Assembly: GCA_900550445.1 (NCBI GenBank) | Contig: URSF01000011.1 | Coordinates: 1-59,494, forward strand | Direction: 5' to 3' | Length of the DNA stretch: 59,494 nt | DNA from: an uncultured Rhodospirillaceae bacterium | GTDB lineage: Bacteria > Pseudomonadota > Alphaproteobacteria > CAAGCB01 > CAG-977 | Part shown: in pieces, positions 42,540 through 51,750 of the stretch | Layout: every line of letters begins with the position of its first letter | Position numbering within the stretch: position 1 is the first letter of the stretch | Notes under the pieces: generated by a model | Seen by the model: the letters and a program-made list of their open reading frames with translations, nothing else | Told to the model about the DNA's origin: nothing | Databases searched by the model: none | Translations under genes and position numbers: made by a program

Positions 42540-44537
42540 ATGGATCTTTCTGTTTTTAACCTGCTGATGAGCACAACCCCGACTGTTTCGGGCACGGAAA
42601 CGCCGTTTTCCGGAGCCGCTGAAACAAACGCGGCCGCTCAGGCCGTACAAATGCAGGAATCTATGAAAACCGGCGAAGCTTTTTTAAAAGTGCTGGAACA
42701 GGTCCGGGCCGGAAAAACGGAAAAAAGTGCGGAAACTTTCTTTAATACAATCAGCGCACATGCCGACGCGTCTTCTTCTTTTAAAAACTTTAAAACAAAT
42801 GAAAAAACAGGGGAAGAGGTAAAGATTGTCCGGCTGCACATCAAACGTACCCGAGCCAGCGAAAAACTGCAAAAAGCCGAAGAAAACACACCGGCGGCCG
42901 CAGAAACGCCACAAAATAGGCAAAAGATTCCGGGCGGGGAAAATATCGCCGACGCGCAACAGACACAAACTGCCGTCCCGCAGGAAAATACCGTTCGGGA
43001 CAATACGGATCAGACGGACGCGCCGATAACGACCGCAGGATCAAATCAGGCGGAAAAACCGGCTCAAAACGACTTTGCTTTTTCGGACGAACTGACGGCG
43101 GCAGACATTCTGGTCGGCGCCGCTTTACAGGCAAATACGGTTCGGCCGGACACCGGACAAACTCAACCGGCCGATACGGCGCCGGCTTTTGTTGACGGAA
43201 CCGAAAAACAGCTGCAGCCGGACGTTCGGGAAAACACGATCCCGGCGCAGGCCGATCACGATACGGCAAAAGCTCCGTCCTCAATGCTTCAGCCCGTGCA
43301 GACAGAACAGAACTCCGTTCCCGTAAAACAAAATATTTTTCTGTCGCAGAACAAAGAAAATCTTTCCCTGCCCATTGATGTAAAAGCAAACGCTACAATC
43401 CCTGTCGTACAGCCAGACGCTCCGGAACAGAACAACGGCTTTGCTTTAACCGGAAAGACAGAACTGCCGGAAAATCCGACCGTTTCCGAGGCTACCGAAG
43501 AAACACCCCGGACGGCTCCCGCGCATGAAAAACAAGTATTGAACGAACGCGGCACGGTTCCGCAGGAAACAGCGGCGGCGGCAGAGTTCACCACAGAAAC
43601 GGAAGACTTTTCCGATCTGCCTCAAAAAGAATCCCGCCGTCAGGCCGATCAGCTGGCCGCCGGTCTGCCCGCCGATGTTAAGATCGCCGTCACCGTCGAA
43701 ACAAACAAACCGGCCGCCGCCTTATTCCGGCCTGTTTCTCCGACCAATGAAAAAAATATGACGGAGAAAAGAACGCCGGCAGAAAAGGATCAGGAACCGG
43801 CTTGGATTATGCCGTCAGATTCCGCCGCGTCAGCGGAAGAAGAAACGCCGCGCGCAGCTGAAACAAAAACCGTTTCAAACAACCCAACCCGGGGACAAAC
43901 GGAAAAGCAGCCGGCGCAGAGTACGACGCCTCAATTTACCGCTCTGCCCGTTGAACAAAAAAGCTTTTCCTCTGCCGTTCAAACTTCTGCCGGAACGGAA
44001 ACAACGACCGGCGCCGTAAATACGAACACGCCGGCGGGACAGGCTTTCATTCCCGCGGGACAGGAACTGAAAGGCAAAGCCGTTTCGGGAACGGCCGCGC
44101 TGCCCAAACACGTTCCGGTCAACGAATTGGCCGATCAGATTAAAGTCAATATCAAAAAAGCCTTAAAAGCCGGACTGGATAAAATCGACGTTGTTTTAAA
44201 GCACAAAGAACTGGGAACAATCAAAGTTCATCTGGAAATCGACAAAGACGGCAATATGAAAGCCGTCCTGTCCACCGCCCGGACTGAAACGCTGGATCTG
44301 CTGCGGGCGGACCTGCAGGGATTAAAACAAGCGCTGACAGACAGCGGCTTTAACATGAACGACGAAGCGTTCAGCTTTAATTACCGCGGCGAACGGTATG
44401 ACGACGGCGGACGCGAACAAAACGAACGGCGGCATAACGGCGGCACGCCTTCAAACGAAGAAGAAGAAATCCAATCCCGGCCGGCGCCGTCCGCCGCGGA
44501 TTATTCCGGGCGTTACGCCTTGAATATCAGAGTATAA
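42540..44537 (+). CDS. fliK: flagellar hook-length control protein FliK
   Basis: 665 aa. A long, low-complexity N-terminal part (Glu, Thr, Pro, Gln-rich, typical of the ruler) precedes the Flg_hook domain (about 520-610) with DQIKVNIKKALKAGLDKIDV, LKHKELGTIKVHLEIDKDGN and LLRADLQGLKQALTDSGFN. FliK measures the hook and switches export specificity through FlhB. The tail is Glu/Arg/Asn-rich. First gene of the sigma-54 unit. An RBS AAGGAAA is upstream. Confidence 0.88.
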   Translation: MDLSVFNLLMSTTPTVSGTETPFSGAAETNAAAQAVQMQESMKTGEAFLKVLEQVRAGKTEKSAETFFNTISAHADASSSFKNFKTNEKTGEEVKIVRLHIKRTRASEKLQKAEENTPAAAETPQNRQKIPGGENIADAQQTQTAVPQENTVRDNTDQTDAPITTAGSNQAEKPAQNDFAFSDELTAADILVGAALQANTVRPDTGQTQPADTAPAFVDGTEKQLQPDVRENTIPAQADHDTAKAPSSMLQPVQTEQNSVPVKQNIFLSQNKENLSLPIDVKANATIPVVQPDAPEQNNGFALTGKTELPENPTVSEATEETPRTAPAHEKQVLNERGTVPQETAAAAEFTTETEDFSDLPQKESRRQADQLAAGLPADVKIAVTVETNKPAAALFRPVSPTNEKNMTEKRTPAEKDQEPAWIMPSDSAASAEEETPRAAETKTVSNNPTRGQTEKQPAQSTTPQFTALPVEQKSFSSAVQTSAGTETTTGAVNTNTPAGQAFIPAGQELKGKAVSGTAALPKHVPVNELADQIKVNIKKALKAGLDKIDVVLKHKELGTIKVHLEIDKDGNMKAVLSTARTETLDLLRADLQGLKQALTDSGFNMNDEAFSFNYRGERYDDGGREQNERRHNGGTPSNEEEEIQSRPAPSAADYSGRYALNIRV

Positions 44538-44550
44538 GGAGGAAAACGCC

Positions 44551-45351
44551 ATGACAACTTCCGTAAGCGGCCTGGACGTTTTAACGAACGCGCAAACATC
44601 GGGAAAAGATTCCGCCAGTTCAAAAACACAGCTTTTTGACGATATGGAAGCTTTCCTCTATCTGCTGACTCAGCAGCTGAAATATCAGGATCCTTTGGAC
44701 CCGATGGATACCAGCGAATACACCAACCAACTGGTTCAATACGCGCAGGTGGAACAAAGCATTCAGTCCAACGAATATCTGGAAACGATCGTCGCCCAGA
44801 ACGTCAATGCCATGGCGACCCAGGCGATCAGTTATATGGATCAGACCGTCCAAGCGTTAAGCGATTATCTGCCGCTGCAGGACGGATACGCGAAATTTTC
44901 CTATATTCTGGGAGCGGACGCCGCGTCTTGCGTCGTTGCGATCAGAGATTCGGCAGGTAATTACGTTAAAACATTCACAGGCGTCGAACAATCCGCCGGC
45001 CGTCACGAACTGGAATGGGACGGCAAAGACAACAACGGCAACAAACTGGAAGACGGCGCCTATGTTCTGGTCGTTACCGCGGTTGACGCGTCAGGATCAA
45101 CGATTGAAGTCCAAAAAACCGTTTTCGGCAAGGTTACCGGCGTTGCTTACGACGGTGACGTGGTTGCCGTCGGCATGGGCGAAGTCGCCGTTGACATGAA
45201 CAGTGTTCTGGCGGTGCACGACAAAAGCGAATTAACCCCGCCGCCCGCAGAAAATCCCGGCGATACCGATGAAGACGCCGGATCCGGAGATTCAGACGGC
45301 AGCGGAGACGCCGGCGATTCCGACGATTCCGCGGAACAGGCAAGATTATAA
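44551..45351 (+). CDS. flgD: flagellar hook assembly/capping protein FlgD
   Basis: 266 aa. N-terminal FlgD signature FLYLLTQQLKYQDPLDPMD, TNQLVQYAQVEQSIQSN, then a Tudor/FlgD-Ig region (RHELEWDGKDNNGNKLEDG). It caps the growing hook while FlgE is added. The last 30 residues are an Asp/Ser/Gly acidic tail (DTDEDAGSGDSDGSGDAG), not needed in other FlgDs. It lies 13 bp after fliK. Confidence 0.93.
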   Translation: MTTSVSGLDVLTNAQTSGKDSASSKTQLFDDMEAFLYLLTQQLKYQDPLDPMDTSEYTNQLVQYAQVEQSIQSNEYLETIVAQNVNAMATQAISYMDQTVQALSDYLPLQDGYAKFSYILGADAASCVVAIRDSAGNYVKTFTGVEQSAGRHELEWDGKDNNGNKLEDGAYVLVVTAVDASGSTIEVQKTVFGKVTGVAYDGDVVAVGMGEVAVDMNSVLAVHDKSELTPPPAENPGDTDEDAGSGDSDGSGDAGDSDDSAEQARL

Positions 45352-45437
45352 CAAAAGCCGAAAAGAACAATTCGGCACACGAACGATTTTCCCCTACAGA
45401 ACCGTATCGGGAAAACAACTGAAAAAAGGAGAATGAC

Positions 45438-48400
45438 ATGAGTTTATTCGGTGCATTAAAATCCGGCGTTTCCGGACTGAACGCGCAGTCGTCCGCCATG
45501 AGCATTATTTCGGACAACATCGCGAACGTCAATACGATCGGATATAAAGCAAATTCCGCCAGCTTTTCAACGCTGGTCACCAAACAAACCTCTTCGACGC
45601 GCTACACCAGCGGCGGCGTTCAATGCCGCACCCGCGCGGGCGTTGACGTTCAGGGGCTGTTAAGCAGCACGTCTTATTCAACGGATCTGGGGATTTCCGG
45701 AAACGGCTTTTTCGTCACCACGCAGACAGCCCAGCCGTCCAAAGACGATTTATGGAGCTATACGCGCGTCGGAACGTTTACCGTTGATGAAAACGGGTAT
45801 TTAAGAAACGACAACGGCTATTATCTGCAAGCCTGGCCTTTAAAAGCTTTTGACGGCGAAGAAAACGCTTCGCTGGTTCAGGTCGGCGACAACATGTTCA
45901 TGAAAGCCTACACCGATGCGTCCGGCAGCACGGTTTACATCAACGACAACATTATTGATTCCGACAATATGCAGCCGATTAATCTGAACACGATCGGCGG
46001 AACGGCTCAGGAAACGCAGAATATTTCCTTCGGCGCCAACCTGCCCGCCGACGATCCCGTTTTCGATCCGGCCAACCCCGAAGCCGGCGGCCGTCACAGT
46101 TCTTCCGTTTTAATCTACGATTCTCTGGGGAACTCGCATAATGCCAAATTAACGTTTACAAAAACGGAAAACGGCACCTGGTCTTTGGACATCGGCATGC
46201 CGTCCGGCGCGGCCACGCTGATTACGTACAGTTCCAGTGAAACGACAAACGATGCGACGCAGGACGTTTATTCCGCGCGCGCCCAAATGGAATTTACGTC
46301 TATTCCGACGAACCATTCCACAATTTCAATGGAAACCAACGGTAAAAATTACGTGTTTGAATTCACAACCGACGGAACGACCACTTACTCTCCCAAAGCC
46401 AATGAAGTCGTCGTCCCCGTTGATTTGACTTCCGGCATCGTTACCGTAGGCGACGCCGTTGACAAATTCAACGAAGTCATTCAGGCAACGCTGCCCAGCG
46501 CAGGCCGTTTTTCGGTCGGCGCGGACGGCACCACACTGGAAATCCAGCAATCAAACAGCGGTTCTGCCATTAAATTCAAAGTCAGCACGACCGCTTGTCT
46601 GCAGTCTGCAACCAATCCGGATCCCGTCACCGGTATTTCCACCGGCGAATTTGAACTGCCGGAAATCGATTGGGACGTCAAAAATACAGCCCGCATTGAT
46701 TTTACCAGCGACAATCTGGACGATTATCTGGGTAAATCCATTACGATCGGAACAAACACATATGTGTTCAGCGATACGGACGCCGCGACCTCAAACGGTG
46801 TAGTAACCGTTAATATCAGCAATTTGATCAACCGCGGAACCGGAAAGATCAACACCGTCAAGCTGGTTTCTCTGTTAAAGCAGACCATTAACGACAACGA
46901 ACCCGATTATGATCGTTATGTGGCTTCAGGTTCGACACTGGAAATCAATCCGTCGTCAACGGGAGCCAACATTTTGGTTTCTTCGGGCAATTCGGCTTCG
47001 GTAACGTTCCAAAGCACGAATATTGCCGCTTACGTCGGCCAGACGGTCACCATCGGCGACATTGCCGGCGGAACGTCCAAAACATACAAGTTCACCGACA
47101 ATGCCGGCATTACTTCCGGCACAATTCTGGACGACGGATCCATTGCGGTCAACATCAGTGATCTGTATGAAAAAGATCGTACTTCCGCCGCACCGATCGG
47201 CGTTATGAACGCTTTGTACAACACAATGCAGGCATATTACAAAAACGCCGTCGGAATTGAAGACCTCAGCAACTACATTCAGGTCAGCGGGTCAACAATG
47301 GTTTCGACCAGCGGTTATCTGCAGGCGACCAGCTCACAGGCCAACAAAGATACGCTGACATTTACCAGCACCAATATCAACGATTATAACGGCAAAACCG
47401 TAACAATCGACGGGACGATGTATACGTTTTCCAGAGGCGTGTCCAATTCAACGACCATTGATCTGGACAAGCTGATCAACACGCAGACTTTAACGTTTAC
47501 AAACGTCCCCGCCGACGGAGACACCGTCACGATCAACGGAACGACCTATACTTTCGTTACGGGAACAGCCGGCACAAATGAAATCAGCATTGACACGCCT
47601 GCTTTGGGAACCGCGGAAGACGCGATGAAAGCCCTGACGGCTTTGGCCGGCGTTGACGGCAGCAGAACAGACGCCACATTGACGTTAAGCGGCAACGTTA
47701 TTTCCGAAAACAGCGCCAATGCAACTATTTCGGAAACCGTTGACCCGACGACATTGATGACGGCTCTGGCGAAACTGGCCGGCGTTGAAGAACATCAAAC
47801 GGGTGCCAGTCTTGTTCTGACGGCATACGGCACGCATGCCATTACGAACAACAATATTGACAACGCCAATCTGTCACAGGATACAACGCAGGAAGACCGC
47901 ATGACTTTCGGCACGACGGAAGGAATAGGCAACGCTTTGGACATTGTCGGTAAAGACAACGGAAAACAGTTTAATCAGCCGGATACGGACGGATTGCTGG
48001 TCGTAACGAATACTTTTTCGTTCAACAACGTTGAAAAAGCCCAAAGCGGTTCGATTATTCCGGCCGTCAGCTTTAATGCCGACGGAACGCCCAAAGAAAT
48101 TAACACCGACAAAATAGCAATCGAATGGGGTAACGGCGCCAGCGATATGACAGATAATTACTACGAAAGTTCGCAGATCAATCTGTATATCGGCGACGCC
48201 AATACGGCGAACGGCTTGACGCAGTTGGCAGGTAAGTTCACCACCAATTATGTTACGCAAGACGGTGCCAAATACGGGAACTACACCGGTGTTTCGATTT
48301 CCGAAGACGGTATTGTCACCGCGATTTTCGACAACGGTGAAACCCGCGCGATCGCTCAAATTCCCATTGCGACTTTCGTTGATGCGAACGCTTTGGAAGC

Positions 48401-48632
48401 TTTGACCGGCAATGCTTATATCGAAACGACTTCGTCGGGCAACGCAACACTGCGCACGGCCGGAGAAGGCGGCGCCGGGGTGATTTCCAGTAACTCGCTG
48501 GAAGAATCCACCGTCGACATCGCCGAAGAATTTACGGATATGATTACGACACAGCGCGCTTATTCCGCCGCGTCGAAAATCATTACAACCGCAGATTCCA
48601 TGTTGGAAGAACTGCTGACGATCAAGCGGTAG
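45438..48632 (+). CDS. flgE: flagellar hook protein FlgE, very large
   Basis: 1064 aa against about 400-600 in many species. The N-terminal rod/hook domain (GALKSGVSGLNAQSSAMSII, DNIANVNTIGYKAN) and C-terminal helix (EEFTDMITTQRAYSAASKII, ITTADSMLEELLTI) are normal. Between them sit at least five related modules opening with a '(L/M/I/V)xF(T/Q)S' strand, an 'x-GxTVTI' turn and a 'tYxF' strand: near residues 284 (MEFTS), 420 (IDFTS), 522 (VTFQS), 640 (LTFTS) and 685 (LTFTN). They are likely surface-exposed Ig-like or beta modules of the hook. GGAGA precedes the ATG by 5-6 bases. Ends the sigma-54 operon. Confidence 0.92.
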   Translation: MSLFGALKSGVSGLNAQSSAMSIISDNIANVNTIGYKANSASFSTLVTKQTSSTRYTSGGVQCRTRAGVDVQGLLSSTSYSTDLGISGNGFFVTTQTAQPSKDDLWSYTRVGTFTVDENGYLRNDNGYYLQAWPLKAFDGEENASLVQVGDNMFMKAYTDASGSTVYINDNIIDSDNMQPINLNTIGGTAQETQNISFGANLPADDPVFDPANPEAGGRHSSSVLIYDSLGNSHNAKLTFTKTENGTWSLDIGMPSGAATLITYSSSETTNDATQDVYSARAQMEFTSIPTNHSTISMETNGKNYVFEFTTDGTTTYSPKANEVVVPVDLTSGIVTVGDAVDKFNEVIQATLPSAGRFSVGADGTTLEIQQSNSGSAIKFKVSTTACLQSATNPDPVTGISTGEFELPEIDWDVKNTARIDFTSDNLDDYLGKSITIGTNTYVFSDTDAATSNGVVTVNISNLINRGTGKINTVKLVSLLKQTINDNEPDYDRYVASGSTLEINPSSTGANILVSSGNSASVTFQSTNIAAYVGQTVTIGDIAGGTSKTYKFTDNAGITSGTILDDGSIAVNISDLYEKDRTSAAPIGVMNALYNTMQAYYKNAVGIEDLSNYIQVSGSTMVSTSGYLQATSSQANKDTLTFTSTNINDYNGKTVTIDGTMYTFSRGVSNSTTIDLDKLINTQTLTFTNVPADGDTVTINGTTYTFVTGTAGTNEISIDTPALGTAEDAMKALTALAGVDGSRTDATLTLSGNVISENSANATISETVDPTTLMTALAKLAGVEEHQTGASLVLTAYGTHAITNNNIDNANLSQDTTQEDRMTFGTTEGIGNALDIVGKDNGKQFNQPDTDGLLVVTNTFSFNNVEKAQSGSIIPAVSFNADGTPKEINTDKIAIEWGNGASDMTDNYYESSQINLYIGDANTANGLTQLAGKFTTNYVTQDGAKYGNYTGVSISEDGIVTAIFDNGETRAIAQIPIATFVDANALEALTGNAYIETTSSGNATLRTAGEGGAGVISSNSLEESTVDIAEEFTDMITTQRAYSAASKIITTADSMLEELLTIKR

Positions 48633-48658
48633 TTCTTTAAAAAACTCATTCTTCTTTC

Positions 48659-48689
48659 CCCCTGTCGGCTTGTCCGGCAGGGGTTTTTT
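48659..48689 (+). terminator. intrinsic terminator of flgE
   Basis: CCCCTGTCGG (48659-48668)/CCGGCAGGGG (48674-48683) with one G-U pair, then six T. Ends the fliK-flgD-flgE unit. Confidence 0.9.
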
Positions 48690-48696
48690 GTATTGA

Positions 48697-48800
48697 CCGT
48701 ACGGGGGTACTACCCATACGGGGAAAACACCCTCCCGCGGCCGGTAGCCGAAGCACAACGCCCTCCCGCGGCCGGCGGCCGAGGCACAACGCCCTCCCGG
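48697..48800. repeat. GC-rich hairpin and 31-bp tandem repeat downstream of flgE
   Basis: First a hairpin CCGTA...TACGG (48698-48720 region) with a GGGGGT/ACCC inner stem. Then two 31-bp units, CCCTCCCGCGGCCGGTAGCC... (48730-48760) and CCCTCCCGCGGCCGGCGGCC... (48761-48791), 28 of 31 bases alike, and the first 9 bases of a third (48792-48800). Much more GC-rich than the flanks. Function unknown. Confidence 0.85.
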
Positions 48801-48890
48801 CGGGGGGTTTATGTCGTGCCAAAAGAAAGAAAAAATTAAAAGATTTTCCGTATATTATAAAAATTCCTTTTTTTATCGTACGGTTCTCTG

Positions 48891-49781
48891 ATGAAAAAAA
48901 TCCTTATCAACCTGTTTCTTTGTTTCATTCCCGGCAAAAATTTAAGAAAAAGAATACGTTTGTACTTTTCGCTCAAAACTTTTCCTCCGCCGCCGGCGGA
49001 AAAATTTTTTCAATGGCAAAAGAATAAAAACAAAACAACAACGCTGATTGTCGGCAGTTCTCACGGTCTGTACGGTTACCGCGCCGAAGGACCGGAATTT
49101 AATCTGTGCGATGTTTCTCAGGATTTATACTATTCTTACCGCCTTTACGCTTTATCCTGCGATTTTCCGCAGCTGAAAACCGTCGTTTTGTTTTATTCCG
49201 TTTTTTCGCCCGGTCATGTGCTGGAAAAAACGGCAGAAAATATAAAATGCCTGTTTTATAAAGAACTGTATCATATCCCTTACCGGTTTCTGCCGGACAA
49301 TTCTTTTCCTGTTGAAAAAGAACAATTCGACAAATTCATGCGTTCATTTCGTTCGGATCCCGTCCCGGAAGAAAGAAACGGAAATTGTAAAAAATATACT
49401 TTCTTTCCTGCCGACGTCACCGCGGAACAACGTGCCGCCGGCCATATGAAAAACAATAAACGGCCGGACAGCCAAAACGGTTTTATTGTTGAAACCGCCC
49501 GTCTGGCCGCCCGCAAAGGACATCGGTTCGTCATAGTCATTCCTCCGTTCCGGTCAGATTACAGGAACTGCCTGCCGGCTTTTGAAGACATGTTTTCCGA
49601 ACTGTTAAAAATTGTCCGGCAGGAAAAGAATATCGAACTGATCAGCTTTCTGGACGACAAAGATTTTACAGAAACAGATTTCGGCGATACGGATCATCTG
49701 ACCTTGAACGGCGCCGTCAAACTGACGCGGAAGATCAGACAACAATTAAACGAAAATCCGCCGGCACCGTCAACGAACTGA
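48891..49781 (+). CDS. SGNH-type hydrolase/acyltransferase-like protein of surface polysaccharide clusters
   Basis: 296 aa. After a short basic N-terminus (IPGKNLRKRIRLYF) it has LIVGSSHGLYGYRAEGPEFN (block I with GSSH; the Ser is the likely nucleophile), a VSQDLYYSYRLYAL helix, and a C-terminal GDTDHLTLNGAVKL block V with the catalytic-type Asp-x-x-His. Proteins of this build occur in capsule and LPS clusters, where they may add or remove acyl groups. Here it is inside the flagellar region, so flagellin or surface glycan modification is possible. Its last codons (STN stop) lie in the start of the repeat cluster at 49769. Confidence 0.65.
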   Translation: MKKILINLFLCFIPGKNLRKRIRLYFSLKTFPPPPAEKFFQWQKNKNKTTTLIVGSSHGLYGYRAEGPEFNLCDVSQDLYYSYRLYALSCDFPQLKTVVLFYSVFSPGHVLEKTAENIKCLFYKELYHIPYRFLPDNSFPVEKEQFDKFMRSFRSDPVPEERNGNCKKYTFFPADVTAEQRAAGHMKNNKRPDSQNGFIVETARLAARKGHRFVIVIPPFRSDYRNCLPAFEDMFSELLKIVRQEKNIELISFLDDKDFTETDFGDTDHLTLNGAVKLTRKIRQQLNENPPAPSTN

Positions 49782-50040
49782 TCCGCCGATAAAGCGGAAG
49801 AAATCAATTTTAGCGAGCTGAGCAGCAGGCGACGAGAAGCACAGGCGCGCAAACGTACAAAAAGGTACGTGCGCAGCCGAGCATCGCAGTCAACGAACTG
49901 ATCAGCCGATAAGGCGGAAGAAATCAATTTTATTGAGATTGATGGCAGGAAGGGGGCAGCGAGAAAGCGGAGCGTACAAAATAGTACGCGAGCATTTCGC
50001 AGCAAACCCTGACGAACCAGCAATCCGATAAAATTGATTT
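49769..50040. repeat. palindromic element cluster, copies C and D
   Basis: A 44-bp unit (49769-49812, GTCAACGAACTGATC...AAATCAATTTTA) is repeated 120 bp on at 49889-49932 with 2 changes. Each is followed by a core with a CGTAC-loop-GTACG hairpin (ACGTACAAAAAGGTACGT at 49853-49870; GCGTACAAAATAGTACGC at 49972-49989). The second left arm AAATCAATTTTAT (49921-49933) is complementary to ATAAAATTGATTT (50028-50040). Structure matches copies A and B, but the core sequence differs. This 340-bp stretch between the SGNH gene and fliF holds no gene I can support. Confidence 0.8.
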
Positions 50041-50121
50041 ATTAAGTGTTTTTTTAGGTTCTTTTGTTATACATATTTGATATGATTTGCCTATTTTATA
50101 ACTGAGGCTGTAGGAACGACG

Positions 50122-51738
50122 GTGCTTTCATTCATTCAGACACTTAAAAATTTGGGAACGGCGCGGCTGGCGGCAATGGGCGGCGTTTTGATATTCCTGA
50201 TGGGTTTTTTGATTTATCTGGCGACTCAGCTGGGGTCGACGGAAATGGCGGTTTTGTTTAATGAATTGGACCCGGCGGATACAAAAAAGATCATAGCCCA
50301 GTTAGACGAACAGAACGTGCCTTACCGGTTATACAAAAACGGCACGGAAATCCACGTTCCGGTTGCCGACACATTGAAACTGCGCGTACAGCTGGCCGAA
50401 ACGGTCAACGCCGGCAGCGTCGTCGGTTATGAAATTTTCGACAAGGCGCAGTCGCCGGGCGTCGGCCATGATATTATTAATCTGCAGATGCTGCGCGCGC
50501 TGGAAGGCGAACTGGCCAGAACAATCAAAGCGATTGATAACGTCAAAGCCGCCAGAGTACATTTGGTCTTGCCGCGTCGGGAAATGTTTTCACGCGAAGA
50601 ACAGCCGCCTTCGGCTTCCGTCATCATCAGAATGGAAGACAAAGCGAAACTGACCCCGAAACAAGTCGAAGCCGTCCAGCGTCTGGTTGCCGCGGCTGTG
50701 CCGAAAATGCAGACAAAAGACGTTTCCATCATGGACGCGCGCGGTACGCTTTTGACTAAGAACTTTGACGACGACGAACAAATGCAGATGTCGACGAACG
50801 AAGAAATGCGCCGCGATTACGAAAGACGTCTGATCAGCGCCGTCCAAAGCCTGATAGAACAATCGGTCGGACAGGAAAAAGTACGCGTTCAGGCGTCTTT
50901 GGAAATGGATTTCGACCAGGTTGTCGTCAACCGGGAAATTTACGATCCCGAAGCGCAGGTTTTGCGTTCGTCCACAACGATTGAAGAAAGCTCCCAAACC
51001 GACGAACGCGAACCGATCGTCAGCGTTGAACAGAACCTGCCCGACGCGGAAACGCAAAACGCCAATCAGGTAAAACAGCAAGCCAACAGAACGGAAGAAA
51101 CCGTCAATTATGAAATTTCCAAAGAAGTCATCAGCCAAGTCCGGAAAAACGGCGTAATCAAACGTTTATCCGTTGCGGTAATCGTTGACGGCACCTATAC
51201 TTTAAATCCGAACGGGACGAAAACATACGTTCCCCGCACGGAAAAAGAGATGGAACTGCTGACAACGCTGGTGCGTTCGGCAGTCGGATACGACGCCAAC
51301 CGGGGTGATACGGTTGAAGTCATTAACCTGCCGTTCTTTAATCCAGACGACCTGCTGCGGCTGGAAGACCCGATTTTGTTTATGGGCTTCACCAAACAGG
51401 AAATCATGAAAATGGTTGAAGGTCTGGGGGTTGCTCTGGTAGCCGTTTTGGTTATTCTGCTGGTTGTTCGCCCGTTGATCGTCAAAGCGTTTGAACAACC
51501 GGAAAATGAAGAAGAGGAGAATCTGCTTATGGGGCCGAGCGACGATTTACAACAGCTGCCCAGTCCGTCTTCGGGCGGCGTTTTGACGGAAACCGATCAG
51601 TTGGAAGAATTAATTGACATTGCCAAAGTGGAAGGACGGGTCAAAGCGTCTTCCGTGCGCAAAATCGGCGAAATCATTGATCAACACCCGGAAGAAGCCG
51701 TCAGCATTATCCGTTCCTGGATGTATTCGGACGAGTAA
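50122..51738 (+). CDS. fliF: flagellar MS-ring protein FliF
   Basis: 538 aa. GTG start at 50122 with AGGAA upstream. N-terminal membrane helix (about 20-42, GVLIFLMGFLIYLATQL), YscJ/FliF ring-building domain (LRVQLAETVNAGSVVGYEIFD, LEGELARTIKAIDNVKAARVHLVLP), a periplasmic region with NYEISKEV, and the second helix (about 430-455, GLGVALVAVLVILLVVRPLI). It forms the base of the motor. The last 80 residues contain the FliG-binding end (VKASSVRKIGEIIDQHPEEAVSIIRSW). Confidence 0.95.
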   Translation: MLSFIQTLKNLGTARLAAMGGVLIFLMGFLIYLATQLGSTEMAVLFNELDPADTKKIIAQLDEQNVPYRLYKNGTEIHVPVADTLKLRVQLAETVNAGSVVGYEIFDKAQSPGVGHDIINLQMLRALEGELARTIKAIDNVKAARVHLVLPRREMFSREEQPPSASVIIRMEDKAKLTPKQVEAVQRLVAAAVPKMQTKDVSIMDARGTLLTKNFDDDEQMQMSTNEEMRRDYERRLISAVQSLIEQSVGQEKVRVQASLEMDFDQVVVNREIYDPEAQVLRSSTTIEESSQTDEREPIVSVEQNLPDAETQNANQVKQQANRTEETVNYEISKEVISQVRKNGVIKRLSVAVIVDGTYTLNPNGTKTYVPRTEKEMELLTTLVRSAVGYDANRGDTVEVINLPFFNPDDLLRLEDPILFMGFTKQEIMKMVEGLGVALVAVLVILLVVRPLIVKAFEQPENEEEENLLMGPSDDLQQLPSPSSGGVLTETDQLEELIDIAKVEGRVKASSVRKIGEIIDQHPEEAVSIIRSWMYSDE

Positions 51739-51750
51739 GGAATAAAGTTT

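Noticed and set aside
45356..45377. Hairpin GCCGAA/TTCGGC between flgD and flgE
   Set aside because: Short stem without a T-tract, in an operon that should read through. It may be mRNA structure, but I see no strong support.
49769..50040. CRISPR-like array, because units recur at 120 bp
   Set aside because: Only two units with long, related cores between them and palindromic arms. No spacers of constant size and no cas genes.
50075..50100. A possible sigma-54 promoter before fliF (TGATATG-ATT-TGCC)
   Set aside because: It lacks the GG of the -24 element and the spacing is one base short. It does not approach the match at 42484.
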